Origin: Streptomyces bottropensis ATCC 25435
GTDB taxonomy: Bacteria; Actinomycetota; Actinomycetes; Streptomycetales; Streptomycetaceae
Assembly (NCBI RefSeq): GCF_000383595.1
Contig: NZ_KB911581.1
Span: forward strand, 6,965,519 to 7,029,518
DNA: 64,000 nt
Direction of reading: 5' to 3'
Both the position numbers and the translations under genes were made by a program. Under the pieces are notes generated by a model, which saw only the letters and a list, made by a program, of their open reading frames with translations, was not told the origin of the DNA and searched no databases. Positions 32,830 to 41,323 of this stretch are shown here, piece by piece; position 1 is the stretch's first letter; every line of letters starts with the position of its first letter.

Positions 32830-35064
32830 TCAGCCGATACGCATCGCACGGGACCAGATGTCGTAGGGGACCCCGGCATTGGGTGCTCCGGCGATCCCGT
32901 CGAGCCGCAGCGGCTCCAGGCTCTTGGTGAGGTCGATGCGGTAGACGACGACGGCGGTGGAGACGTCGTCGGCCGTTCCGACGTACCAGGCGGCCTTGTC
33001 GTCCTGGGTGGTGCCGCCCTTGGCGGCCACCTCGTAGGAGGCGGCGGCGGGCGAGGTGGGGTGGTCCGCGCGGAAGGCGTCCGTGAGCGCCGAGGTGACC
33101 TCGGCGGCCACCTTGGGGCCCACCGCGCGCCGGGGCTTCGGCGTGTTCAGGGGGACCCGGGACCCGTTGTGGGTCATCTTCCGCACGGAGTACGGCTCGG
33201 TGTGCTTGCCCAGGGCGGCGAAGGTGCTGTATCCGCTGGCCATGCGGATAGCGCTGGGCGTGGCGCTGCCCACGGACAGCGCGGGCACCTGGGCCCCGAA
33301 GCTGGAGGAGAGCAGTCCGGCCGCCTCGGCGGTCCCGCGCACCTTGGCCAGTCCGGTGTCCATGCCGAGCTGCATGAAGGGCGTGTTCACCGACCCGGCG
33401 AGCGCGTCGTGCAGGCTGATCGGGCCCCAGGACTTCTTGCCGTCGTTGTGGGCGGAGACCCGGTCGCCGTCCCGGTCCCAGTACGGCCCCTCGGGCGTCG
33501 TCACCGGGACGCCGTCGTTGCCGTCGTAGATCGTCTGCGGGGTGACAGGTGTAGTCTCGCCGCCGCGCTCCTTGACGACTCCGTGTTCCAGGCCGGCGGC
33601 GTAGACGAACGGAAGGAAGGCCGAGCCGGACGGGACGGTGGTCGCGTTCGACTCGTTGTAGCCCTGTCTGCGGTGGTCGGGACCGCCGTAGACCGCGAGG
33701 ATCCGTCCGTCGGCGTCGACCGAGGAGGCGCCGAAGTGGGCGGTTCTCGCCTTCTTCGGGCTCTCCTTCTGCACCTTCTTGCGCGCCTTGGTGACGGCGT
33801 CGGTCAGCTCGGCCTGGCGGCCCTTGTCGAAGGTCGTGTAGATCTGATAGCCACCCCGGTCGAACTCCTGGGCGGTGACGTTCGCGGCCTTCTTCGCGTA
33901 CTGGGAGGCCAGCTCCACCAGGTAGTCGCTCTGCTTGCCGGTGTCGTACTGGTTCGACGGGTCGAGCGGCTCGGGGAACTTCTTGTACTTGGCGCGCTCG
34001 GCCTTGGACAGCTTCCCGATGTCCACCATCCGGTCGAGGATCCAGTCCCAGCGCTCGACCGTCCGCGCGTGGTTGGCCTTGCTGAGGGAGGGGTCGTAGA
34101 GGCCGGCGCCCTTGAGGAGGGAGGCGAGGACGGCGGCCTCGCTGACGTTCAGCTCGCTGACGTCCTTGCCGTAGTACGCCTGGGAGGCGCGCTGGATGCC
34201 GTAGGTGCCGCGGCCGAACCAGCTGGTGTTGAGGTAGCCCTCCAGGATCTGGTCCTTGCTCATCTTGTTGTCGAGCTTGACGGCGATCATCGCCTCGTCG
34301 AACTTGCGTCCGAGCGAGCGGTCCTGGGACAGGTACACGTTCTTGACGTACTGCTGGGTGATCGTCGAGCCACCCTGGGTGTCGCCCTCGCCGACGGTGC
34401 GGACCAGGGCGCGGGTGATACCGCTGACGGATATGCCGGGGTCGGAGTAGAAGCTCGCGTTCTCCGCCGCGAGGACCGCCCAGCGCACGTCCTCGGGGAC
34501 GTCCTTCAGCGGCATCGCCTGGCGCCGCACCCAGCCGGTACGGGCCATGGGTGTGCCGTCGGACCAGAAGTACACATTGTCCTGCTGTGTGGCGAAGGTG
34601 TTGAGGTCGGCCGGTATGTCCGTGGCGGCATAGGCGACGGTGAGGAACATGCCGCTGGCGCCCACGGCCAGACCGGCGGCGCCCAGCGACTGCCGCCAGG
34701 ACGGCACCCAGCGGCGCCAGTCCGCGCGGCCCGGGCGGGGGTACTGCGGACGCATCCGGCTGACGAAGGGGGCGAACGGGGCGAGCCGCGCGCCGGCGAC
34801 GGCGGTGAATCTGGCCAGAACAGACGGCCTGGGCGCCTTGCGCCGACCGCGACCGCCCGGTTTCGGCTCCTCCTGCGGGAGGTCGAACGAGCCGGGCTCG
34901 GGCATTCGCAGCTGCATGGTCTCGTCCGCCGGGGCAGGCGGAAGTTTCAGCTGCATCGTGAGGTCGGACTCCCGGACCTCCTCCGACCGCCCCTCCCCCG
35001 GGGCACGCCGACGGCGCGCGCGGTCCTCGCCCTCGGAACCGCCCGGGTTCCTCTGGCTAGCCAA
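32830..35064 (-). CDS. Class A penicillin-binding protein with altered transpeptidase motifs
   Basis: The protein has 744 residues from TTG 35064, which has an AGGGGG site; GTG and ATG starts within 30 residues, or one at 35148, are possible. The cytoplasmic N-terminus is charged, with a transmembrane helix at about 128-147. The GT51 domain has AAENASFYSDPG (catalytic Glu about 201) and QGGSTITQQYVKNVYLS. The transpeptidase domain has PSGSAFLPFVYAAGL, so the nucleophile Ser (481) is present but the SxxK Lys is Leu (484); SVN (558-560) is intact and KTG reads KGG (682-684). Glycan polymerisation seems intact, while cross-linking is doubtful. It lies 47 bp upstream of the deacetylase gene in transcription order and may be co-transcribed. 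Confidence 0.88.
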   Translation of the reverse strand: MASQRNPGGSEGEDRARRRRAPGEGRSEEVRESDLTMQLKLPPAPADETMQLRMPEPGSFDLPQEEPKPGGRGRRKAPRPSVLARFTAVAGARLAPFAPFVSRMRPQYPRPGRADWRRWVPSWRQSLGAAGLAVGASGMFLTVAYAATDIPADLNTFATQQDNVYFWSDGTPMARTGWVRRQAMPLKDVPEDVRWAVLAAENASFYSDPGISVSGITRALVRTVGEGDTQGGSTITQQYVKNVYLSQDRSLGRKFDEAMIAVKLDNKMSKDQILEGYLNTSWFGRGTYGIQRASQAYYGKDVSELNVSEAAVLASLLKGAGLYDPSLSKANHARTVERWDWILDRMVDIGKLSKAERAKYKKFPEPLDPSNQYDTGKQSDYLVELASQYAKKAANVTAQEFDRGGYQIYTTFDKGRQAELTDAVTKARKKVQKESPKKARTAHFGASSVDADGRILAVYGGPDHRRQGYNESNATTVPSGSAFLPFVYAAGLEHGVVKERGGETTPVTPQTIYDGNDGVPVTTPEGPYWDRDGDRVSAHNDGKKSWGPISLHDALAGSVNTPFMQLGMDTGLAKVRGTAEAAGLLSSSFGAQVPALSVGSATPSAIRMASGYSTFAALGKHTEPYSVRKMTHNGSRVPLNTPKPRRAVGPKVAAEVTSALTDAFRADHPTSPAAASYEVAAKGGTTQDDKAAWYVGTADDVSTAVVVYRIDLTKSLEPLRLDGIAGAPNAGVPYDIWSRAMRIG

Positions 35065-35426
35065 GTCGGACCCCCTCGTAGCGGCGGCCCGAGCGATGCG
35101 CGGCAACAATTCGGCGGTGCGTGGCAACCTTTCGCGCGCGCACGGCAACTTGTCGACCGGGAGACGTGGCTCCCGGTCGACAAAGGACAGCGGTCATGAC
35201 TGTCCCCCCTCCCCACTTGGCATCGCCCGTGTGGTCGGTCACAGTCGCCACTCGCGCGACCATGAGCCCCCTGTTCCCCCAGCCTTCCGGCCTCCACACG
35301 GCGACCACAAATTATCAGTCACTTTCACAACTGCTTCTGTCAGAGGCGTGAAAATCTGGCCGATGTGACCGACCAGCCATTTTGCAGGGCCCTTGCCGCC
35401 GCGCGGACGCCGGTTAGCCTGGGCCC
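35065..35426. other. 362-bp intergenic region between PBP and FmdB genes
   Basis: I see no gene. It holds the divergent promoters; the FmdB -10 TAGCCT is at 35415-35420. An unusually AT-rich stretch lies at about 35305-35360. Confidence 0.5.
35415..35420 (+). promoter_or_regulatory. Leaderless promoter of the FmdB gene
   Basis: TAGCCT ends 6 nt before ATG 35427. A possible TTGCCG -35 (35393-35398) is 16 bp upstream. Confidence 0.55.
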
Positions 35427-35648
35427 ATGCCTCGCTACGAATACCGCTGCCGTACCTGCGGCGACACCTTCGAACTGAGCCGCCCGATGGCCGAGTCGTC
35501 CGCCCCCGCGGACTGCCCCGACGGCCACTCCGACACGGTCAAACTCCTGTCGACGGTCGCCGTCGGAGGGGCTGCCGCCCCGTCCGCACCCGCACCCCGG
35601 GCGGGCGGTGGTGGCGGAGGCTGCTGCGGTGGCGGCTGCTGCGGTTGA
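35427..35648 (+). CDS. FmdB family zinc-ribbon protein
   Basis: This 73-residue protein begins MPRYEYRCRTCGDTFELSR, the FmdB hallmark with the first CxxC. The second pair reads CPDGH, so a Cys-Cys-Cys-His site rather than four Cys is likely. The C-terminus is a Gly run ending in GGCCGGGCCG with four further cysteines, giving a possible extra metal or redox site. FmdB-like proteins are putative regulators or metal-binding adaptors without settled function. It is leaderless by promoter position. The DedA gene lies 146 bp downstream. Confidence 0.9.
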   Translation: MPRYEYRCRTCGDTFELSRPMAESSAPADCPDGHSDTVKLLSTVAVGGAAAPSAPAPRAGGGGGGCCGGGCCG

Positions 35649-35782
35649 TCGACACACTCCGATCAACGGCCACTGCTCCGGGAGCGTTCACCGGCCCCCG
35701 CGGCACTGACTGTTCAAGCATACTTTCGGACAGGCTCCCTGGCGTTCACGGTCCCCTCAGGCTCTCTTCAGCTTCGCTCACC

Positions 35783-35788
35783 TAGCGT
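35783..35788 (+). promoter_or_regulatory. Leaderless -10 element of dedA-like gene
   Basis: TAGCGT ends 6 nt before ATG 35795, which supports that start over ATG 35819. Confidence 0.55.
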
Positions 35789-35794
35789 GCCCCC

Positions 35795-36508
35795 ATGACA
35801 GCCATGCAAGAGGAGTCGATGAGCGGCGCGCCCCTGTGGATCATCGGTCTGATGGATCTGCTGGGCGCGCCGGGCGCGGCCATCGCCGTCGCGCTGGAGA
35901 ACCTCTTCCCGCCGATCCCCAGCGAGGTGATCCTCCCCCTCGCCGGCTTCGCCGCGAGCACCGGGCAGATCGGCCTCCTGGCGGCCCTGCTGTGGACCAC
36001 CGCGGGCTCCGTCGTGGGCGCTCTCGCCCTCTACGGCGTCGGCGCCCTCCTCGGCCGCGACCGCACGGTCGCCCTCGCCGCCCGGCTGCCCCTCGTCAAG
36101 CTCTCGGACATCGAGAGGACGGAGGCCTGGTTCCTCAGGCACGGCACCAAGGCGGTCTTCTTCGGGCGCATGATCCCCGTCTTCCGCAGCCTGATCTCCG
36201 TACCGGCCGGCGTGGAGCGCATGCCCCTGCCCGTCTTCGCCCTGCTCACCACCCTGGGCAGCGCCCTGTGGAACACGGTCTTCGTCCTGGCCGGCTACTT
36301 CCTGGGGGCCAACTGGACGGAGGTCACGGCAATCGTCTCGACGTACTCGAAGATCGTGCTGGGGGCGGCAGCCATAGCGGTTCTGGCATTCACACTGGTC
36401 CGCTTCCTGAAAAAGGACCGCGGCAGCCGGGGTCAAGGGGCGCGGGGAACTGCGCGACAAGCCACAGAGCACCCGCGGCCCGAAACGCACAGCACCCCCG
36501 CCCCCTGA
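35795..36508 (+). CDS. DedA family membrane protein with a repeat-derived C-terminal tail
   Basis: The protein has 237 residues. The family blocks are ALENLFPPIPSEVILPLAGF (the Pro-rich re-entrant loop with Glu), GALLGRDRTVALAARLPLVKLSDIERTEAWFLRHGTKAVFFGRMIPVFRSLISVPAGVERM (the G[R/K]xxPxxR region), and LWNTVFVLAGYFLGANW. DedA proteins transport polyprenyl phosphate or phospholipids across the membrane. A TAGCGT -10 lies 6 nt upstream of ATG 35795; an alternative ATG at 35819 has a nearby AGGAG. The last 25 residues, from about GSRGQGARGTARQAT, are translated from a copy of the dispersed repeat (36436-36457). The original stop codon was probably earlier. Confidence 0.9.
   Translation: MTAMQEESMSGAPLWIIGLMDLLGAPGAAIAVALENLFPPIPSEVILPLAGFAASTGQIGLLAALLWTTAGSVVGALALYGVGALLGRDRTVALAARLPLVKLSDIERTEAWFLRHGTKAVFFGRMIPVFRSLISVPAGVERMPLPVFALLTTLGSALWNTVFVLAGYFLGANWTEVTAIVSTYSKIVLGAAAIAVLAFTLVRFLKKDRGSRGQGARGTARQATEHPRPETHSTPAP
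36436..36457 (+). repeat. Dispersed repeat copy inside the dedA-like reading frame
   Basis: It is a 22-bp exact match to 17596-17617. It falls within the 3' end of the DedA gene and encodes part of its hydrophilic tail. Confidence 0.85.
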
Positions 36509-36530
36509 CCGGCACAGTCACCCCGGAGGG

Positions 36531-37349
36531 TCACCGCTCCCGCGACGCCCGCAGGAACTCCCGAAGAATCCGCTCCCCGGCCAGCACTCCCCGCTCGGGC
36601 AGCGCGGTCACCCCGGGCCCCATGAACCCCTCGTCCGCCAGCTCCCCGTGCCCGGGCCGCCAGGCCCGGTCCGCCGCGAGCAGCAGATCCGCGTCGAGCA
36701 GCGAGTCACCCGCGGCCACGGTCAGCTCCACCCCGGTCCGACGCGCGACCTCCCGCATCGCCGCCGACTTGGTGAGCGGCTTCGGCACGGCGTAGATCTT
36801 GCGCCCCTGCAGGGACACGGTCCAGCCCCGGTTCTCGGCCCACACCGCGAGATCCTTCACCCATTCCTCGGGCAGCAGCTCACGCTCGACGACGAGGTAG
36901 ACGAAGAGATCCTCCGCGACCCGGTGCTTGCGCACCCACAGCGGGTCCGCCGTGGCCTCCAGATGCGCCCGCACCTCGGCGAGCGGCGCGCACTCGTCCG
37001 CGAGCCGGGCGGTGACCCGCTCGTGCCAGGCGACGTCCGTGACGCCGTCCACGAGCAGATGCCCGCCGTTGGCGCAGATCGCGTACGCGGGCGGCGGTCC
37101 CGGCAGGTTGATCCGCTGGTACTGCTTGCGCGTGCGGGTGGTCGTCGGCACGAACACTGCCGCGTCCCCCAGTTCGGCGAGCAGCTCCGCGGCCGTCTCC
37201 GTCATGTACGACAGCGGTCTGCTCTCGTGCACCTCGACGGTGAGCAGCCGGGGCGCCCGCGCGTCCGGCATGGTCAGCGCGAGCGCGGCGGCCGAGTAGA
37301 TGAGCGTACGGTCGAGATCGCTCGCGACGAGAACCCGAGGACCCGGCAT
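36531..37349 (-). CDS. HAD superfamily hydrolase of the Ter-associated biosynthetic operon
   Basis: The protein has 272 residues. Motif I is VASDLDRTLIYS (DxDxT) and the late motif VAAGDSLLDADLLLAADR supplies the metal-binding aspartates; the Lys lies in KPLTKSAAM. It is a Cof-type or related HAD phosphatase. ATG 37349 overlaps the stop of the upstream fused PRTase/StiP gene by one base, so translation is coupled. In published Ter operon analyses, HAD phosphatases accompany PRTase-TRSP, aldolase and StiP genes in a pathway predicted to make a nucleoside-like metabolite. The substrate here is unknown, and that role follows from context. Confidence 0.85.
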   Translation of the reverse strand: MPGPRVLVASDLDRTLIYSAAALALTMPDARAPRLLTVEVHESRPLSYMTETAAELLAELGDAAVFVPTTTRTRKQYQRINLPGPPPAYAICANGGHLLVDGVTDVAWHERVTARLADECAPLAEVRAHLEATADPLWVRKHRVAEDLFVYLVVERELLPEEWVKDLAVWAENRGWTVSLQGRKIYAVPKPLTKSAAMREVARRTGVELTVAAGDSLLDADLLLAADRAWRPGHGELADEGFMGPGVTALPERGVLAGERILREFLRASRER

Positions 37350-39946
37350 CAGACCGCCACCGCTCTGCCGTCGGCGCCGGTCGCGCCCCGCGTGTACTGC
37401 GGGTGGATCAACCCCACGCATGTGTACGGCAGCTCGGCCACCTCTTCCACCGGTACCCCTCTCTGTTCGGCGAGCAGGCGTACGTGGTCGAGGTCCGCGC
37501 CCGCCCCGGCTCGCGCGAGGATCTTCCACGGTACCCGGCGCAACAGCACCCGAGTGGTCTCGCCGACACCGGGCTTGACCAGGTTCACGTCATGGATGCC
37601 GTACTCCTCGCTGATGCGCTCGACGGCCGCCCAGCCCTCCCAGGTGGGCGTGCGGTCGGCGGCGAGCAGCTCCTCGACGCGGGCGTCCACGGCGTCCCGG
37701 ACGTCACCGAAGCGGTCGGAGACGGCGTCCAGGAAGGCCACCGACACATCCACACCGGCCAGCTCCCGGTAGAACTTGGCCCCGTGGAAGTCGTCGGGCC
37801 CGACGAGGTCCGCGCGCAGCACGGTCCGCGATATCAGCCCGGAGACGGTGGAGTTGAGACAGGCGGACGGGATGAGGAAGTCCTCCCGTGTGCCGTACGT
37901 CCGCACGCACGACCCCGGGTCGGCGAGCACGGCGATCTCCGGGTCGAACCCGGTGACGCCGTCGGTCTTCTCGAACTCCAGCAGGGCGGCGGCGAGTTCA
38001 CGGGTGATCGCGCCCTTGCCGGTCCAGCCGTCGACGAACACGACGTCGGCGGGGTCGTGATGAGCGGCCAGCCAGCGCAGCGCGTTGGCGTCGATGCCGC
38101 GTCCCCGCACGATCGACACGGCGTAGTGCGGCACCTCGATGCCGTGCCGGTACCGCGCCCACCGCCGCATCAGCACCCCCACCGGCGTCCCGGCCCGGGC
38201 CAGCGACACGAGGACGGGCCGCGCGGACCGCTCGGCCAGCACGGTCTCGGTCACCACGCCGACGGCCGCCGCGATCCGCTCGGCGGAGGTGTCGAGGGCG
38301 CTGTGGAAGAGGGCCTGGTACTGCTCGCTCGGCTGGTACTCGACCGGCAGGGACTCCGCGTAGTGCGCGCCCCCGCTCTGGATGGCCTCCTCCCGCTCCT
38401 CGGTGGGTGCCTCCAGCGTGACGTCCGAGAGGTCCCGCAGCAGCCAGCCCACCTCGTCGGCCGCGTAGGAGGAGAAGTCGGGACCACGCAGGGGGTCGGG
38501 CAGCATGGAGGGCCTTTCGGTGAGGTGCGGGTCGGGGGGTGTCGGCGCCCGGCGTCCGGGGGTGCGGGCAGCCGCCCCGGGCTCCCGCGCACCGAGGGTG
38601 CCCGGCCGGGGCCGCGCGTCGCGGCCGTGCCGGGTCGGGGGGACGTACGACGGCACCACGGCGAGCAGCACGGCGGGTGTGTGGGCGGCGAGGGTGGCCA
38701 GCAGGCCGTCGGCGGCGTGCAGGGCGGGGGTGTCGGCCGTCGAGTCGACGACGGCGACGACGGCGTCGAAGCCGCCACCGGCCACGTTGTAGGCGTACCG
38801 CTCCCCGGGCCCGTCCGCGGGGTCGTCGTGGGCGGGGAAGACGAGGCGGCTGCGTATCGCGTAGCCGGGGTCGTCCACGGCGAGGACGGGTGACCGCGTG
38901 GTGGTGGAGAACCGTATCTCCGCCCCGGCGGCCCGCCCCTCGACGAGCCGTTCCAGTTCGCGGGCCAGCGCCAGCGGCGCGTACATCAGCTCCTCGAAGC
39001 CGAGCACCAGCACGCGCCGGGCCCCTGGCGGCAGGGCCTCGGCGAGGCGGGCGGCCATGGCGGGCAGCGCGCCCTCCAGCCGGGCGCGGTGCGCCGGGGT
39101 GAAGCCGTGCCGCCCGCCGTCGGGCAGACCCCGCGGCCACCCCAGCTCGACCCGGCTGACCCGCGCGGCCCCGCCCCTCCCGGCCGGCCCGGCGGACGCG
39201 GTCTCGTACCGCGCGACCAGCGCCTGCCCCTTCTCCAGCACGCCCTCCGGCAGCCGCACGGTCCCCTTCGCCGCGGTCACCAGGTCCACCCGCGCCCCGA
39301 TCTCCCGGGCGAACTCGGTGAGCCGACCCTGGTCGGCGGGCGACCGCATGTCGACCAGCGCCACGACGACGTACCGCTCGCGGGGGTACCGGTCGTGCAG
39401 GGCGCGGATGGTGTTGAGGACCGTGTTGCCGGTGGAGAACTCGTCGTCGACGAGCACCAGCGGGCCCCGCCCCGCGAGCAGGGTGGGGTCCTCCGGCAGC
39501 AGCAGATGCGAGGTCGCGTGCGAGTGGGACTCCTCGAAGCCGCCCGCCCGGTGGACGCCCTCGACCGGGCGCCGGGTGGAGTGGAGATAGGGCGCCTCGC
39601 CCAGCCCGTCCGCGACCGAGTGCCCGAGCCCGGTGGCCGTCTCGGCGTACCCGAGGACGACCGCGGTCCGCACCCCGGCCTCCCCCAGCAGCTCGCGCAC
39701 CCGGCGGCCGAGCGCGAACCCGTGCCCGTGGACGACGGCCGGCGACTGCGGCACGTGCTTGCCGAGGACGTTCGACACCAGCAGATGCGCCCGCTTGGGG
39801 TTGCGCCGCAGCGCGAGCCCCAGCAGCCCGCTCAGCTCCGCGTCCCCGACCAGTTCGACCCCGAGCCGCGCACGGACCCAGGTGCCGGACCAGACCCCGC
39901 CGGACGGGTCGGGCGTACCGGTCGTGTCGTTCGCTGCGTTGATCAT
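37349..39946 (-). CDS. PRTase-TRSP-StiP-PELOTA fusion protein
   Basis: This single 865-residue frame carries two normally separate Ter-operon proteins. Residues 1-250 are a phosphoribosyltransferase with the PRPP loop VDDEFSTGNT (166-175). Residues about 262-435 are a TRSP domain, with the name motif in STTTRSPVLAVDD (350-353). A Pro/Arg/Gly-rich linker (437-480) follows. From Met 481 the StiP cysteine-protease-family domain runs (YAADEVGWLLRDLSDV, GSCVRTYGTREDFL). The end (about 800-860) is a PELOTA RNA-binding domain (RVLLRRVPWKILARA, RGVPVEEVAELPYTCVGLI). Internal initiation at 38506 could also make StiP alone. The aldolase is 20 bp upstream; the HAD overlaps by one base. Confidence 0.85.
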   Translation of the reverse strand: MINAANDTTGTPDPSGGVWSGTWVRARLGVELVGDAELSGLLGLALRRNPKRAHLLVSNVLGKHVPQSPAVVHGHGFALGRRVRELLGEAGVRTAVVLGYAETATGLGHSVADGLGEAPYLHSTRRPVEGVHRAGGFEESHSHATSHLLLPEDPTLLAGRGPLVLVDDEFSTGNTVLNTIRALHDRYPRERYVVVALVDMRSPADQGRLTEFAREIGARVDLVTAAKGTVRLPEGVLEKGQALVARYETASAGPAGRGGAARVSRVELGWPRGLPDGGRHGFTPAHRARLEGALPAMAARLAEALPPGARRVLVLGFEELMYAPLALARELERLVEGRAAGAEIRFSTTTRSPVLAVDDPGYAIRSRLVFPAHDDPADGPGERYAYNVAGGGFDAVVAVVDSTADTPALHAADGLLATLAAHTPAVLLAVVPSYVPPTRHGRDARPRPGTLGAREPGAAARTPGRRAPTPPDPHLTERPSMLPDPLRGPDFSSYAADEVGWLLRDLSDVTLEAPTEEREEAIQSGGAHYAESLPVEYQPSEQYQALFHSALDTSAERIAAAVGVVTETVLAERSARPVLVSLARAGTPVGVLMRRWARYRHGIEVPHYAVSIVRGRGIDANALRWLAAHHDPADVVFVDGWTGKGAITRELAAALLEFEKTDGVTGFDPEIAVLADPGSCVRTYGTREDFLIPSACLNSTVSGLISRTVLRADLVGPDDFHGAKFYRELAGVDVSVAFLDAVSDRFGDVRDAVDARVEELLAADRTPTWEGWAAVERISEEYGIHDVNLVKPGVGETTRVLLRRVPWKILARAGAGADLDHVRLLAEQRGVPVEEVAELPYTCVGLIHPQYTRGATGADGRAVAV

Positions 39947-39966
39947 CGATTCCTCAGTCGTGGCGG

Positions 39967-41133
39967 TCAGTCGGGCAGACCCGCGGCCAACAGGTCCACG
40001 AACCCGATGTCCTCGTTGGCGACGCCAAACACCTCGGCGCGCTGCAGAACCCTTTCTGCCCAGGCGCGGTGCGGTTTCACCTCGTTCATTTTGTTACGGG
40101 ACGCGGAGCGCAGTACGCCACCGCCGTTACGGTCGGGCCGCACGATGTCCTGGGCGTCGCCGAACTCCTCGTGACTGACCACGGACAGCGCGTGCACCGG
40201 CAGGACGTGCGAGGGGTGGATGCAGGTCTTGCCGAGCAGCCCGTTGGCCTGGTCCAGGGAGATCTCGCGCAGCAGGCCGTCCAGCGCGTGCTCGATGAGC
40301 GACTCGCGCAGCTGACCGGCCCGGTTCGCCAGGAAGGGGCTCGTGCGCAGCTGCGGCTTGAACATGCGCTCCTGGACCCGGAAGTACTCCCACACCGGCC
40401 CGGTCACCGTGAACCCGGTGCCGTCGGCCCGCCCGAGCACGTTCACCACGTCCGCGATCACGGAGGCGACGATCTGGACGTCGTAGGCGGTCATGTCGGG
40501 CGCCCGGCGCAGGGCGTAGGAGGAGCAGAAGTCGGTGACGCCGAGACGCAGCGCGAGGACCCGGTCGCGGTACTTGTCGACGGTGTGGGCGATGCCCTGG
40601 AGTGCCTCTACGCGCGTCTCCCTGTACATCAGTTCCGGCGACTCCAGCACCGGCATACCGAACAGCCGCCGCCCGCTCGCGGACTCGGCGGCGGTGAGCG
40701 CCTCCAGGAACGCCACACCCCGCTCCTCGGTGAACTTCGGGAACACGAACCCCGACAGCAGGCGTGCGGACGGGCCGAAACGGCGTACGAGGTCGGGGAT
40801 CTGCTCGGGGAAGCGGACCCTGATGAACAGCAGCGGAAGCTCGGCGTCCGGCCGCTCGGCGAGGTCGGCGAACTGCCGGACGAGGTTCTCCTCGGCGTCC
40901 ACGACCTCCTCGTCGCCGATGGAGTCCTCCAGGCACAGCACCATGGAGACCACACCGTTTCCGGCCTGCTTGACGACGTCGTCGGCCAGCCGCTCCCGGG
41001 TGGCCGGGCTGTAGAGCGTGGCGCCGAGCGCGGCGGAGAGCACACGGGCCGGGGAGTCGGCGTCGAAGACTCCCGGCTCCCGGTAGAACAGGCGCTGGCG
41101 CCGCTCAGGGGCGATGTGCCCGAAATGACGCAT
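39967..41133 (-). CDS. HpcH/HpaI aldolase/citrate lyase-like (CitE-type) protein
   Basis: This 388-residue TIM-barrel protein resembles CitE/HpcH lyases. Blocks include LFYREPGVFDADSPARVLSAALGATLYSPATRERLADDV, MVLCLEDSIGDEEV (metal-site Glu/Asp), LLSGFVFPKFTEERG, GVTDFCSSYALRRAPD and GLLGKTCIHPSHVLPVHAL, the last being typical of Ter-linked CitE proteins. It is the first gene of a three-gene minus-strand operon with the PRTase-TRSP-StiP fusion and the HAD phosphatase, and the next gene starts 20 bp on. The family catalyses C-C bond cleavage or formation on acyl-CoA or keto-acid substrates; the actual substrate in the Ter pathway is unknown. TerD is divergent, 190 bp away. Confidence 0.87.
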   Translation of the reverse strand: MRHFGHIAPERRQRLFYREPGVFDADSPARVLSAALGATLYSPATRERLADDVVKQAGNGVVSMVLCLEDSIGDEEVVDAEENLVRQFADLAERPDAELPLLFIRVRFPEQIPDLVRRFGPSARLLSGFVFPKFTEERGVAFLEALTAAESASGRRLFGMPVLESPELMYRETRVEALQGIAHTVDKYRDRVLALRLGVTDFCSSYALRRAPDMTAYDVQIVASVIADVVNVLGRADGTGFTVTGPVWEYFRVQERMFKPQLRTSPFLANRAGQLRESLIEHALDGLLREISLDQANGLLGKTCIHPSHVLPVHALSVVSHEEFGDAQDIVRPDRNGGGVLRSASRNKMNEVKPHRAWAERVLQRAEVFGVANEDIGFVDLLAAGLPD

Positions 41134-41311
41134 GTGGTTCCCCCGTGGCTGCTAGGCGTCCGGTCACGATCGTGGCCGGTAATAGTACGTACAAACGTGT
41201 GACATCAGTTTCCACCGGGCGTGAAGTTCTGGTAACCCGGCCATGTCGGGTGCTGAACGATTACACCGGCGGTTCGCCGCCCCCGCGTTGTCGTGATCAG
41301 GACCGAGAGGG

Positions 41312-41317
41312 CAGGAT
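41312..41317 (+). promoter_or_regulatory. Leaderless -10 element of divergent terD-like gene
   Basis: CAGGAT ends 6 nt before ATG 41324. Confidence 0.45.
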
Positions 41318-41323
41318 GACCGC

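Noticed and set aside
32737..35199. 820-codon open frame on the plus strand
   Set aside because: It is antisense to the class A PBP gene, which has recognisable motifs throughout.
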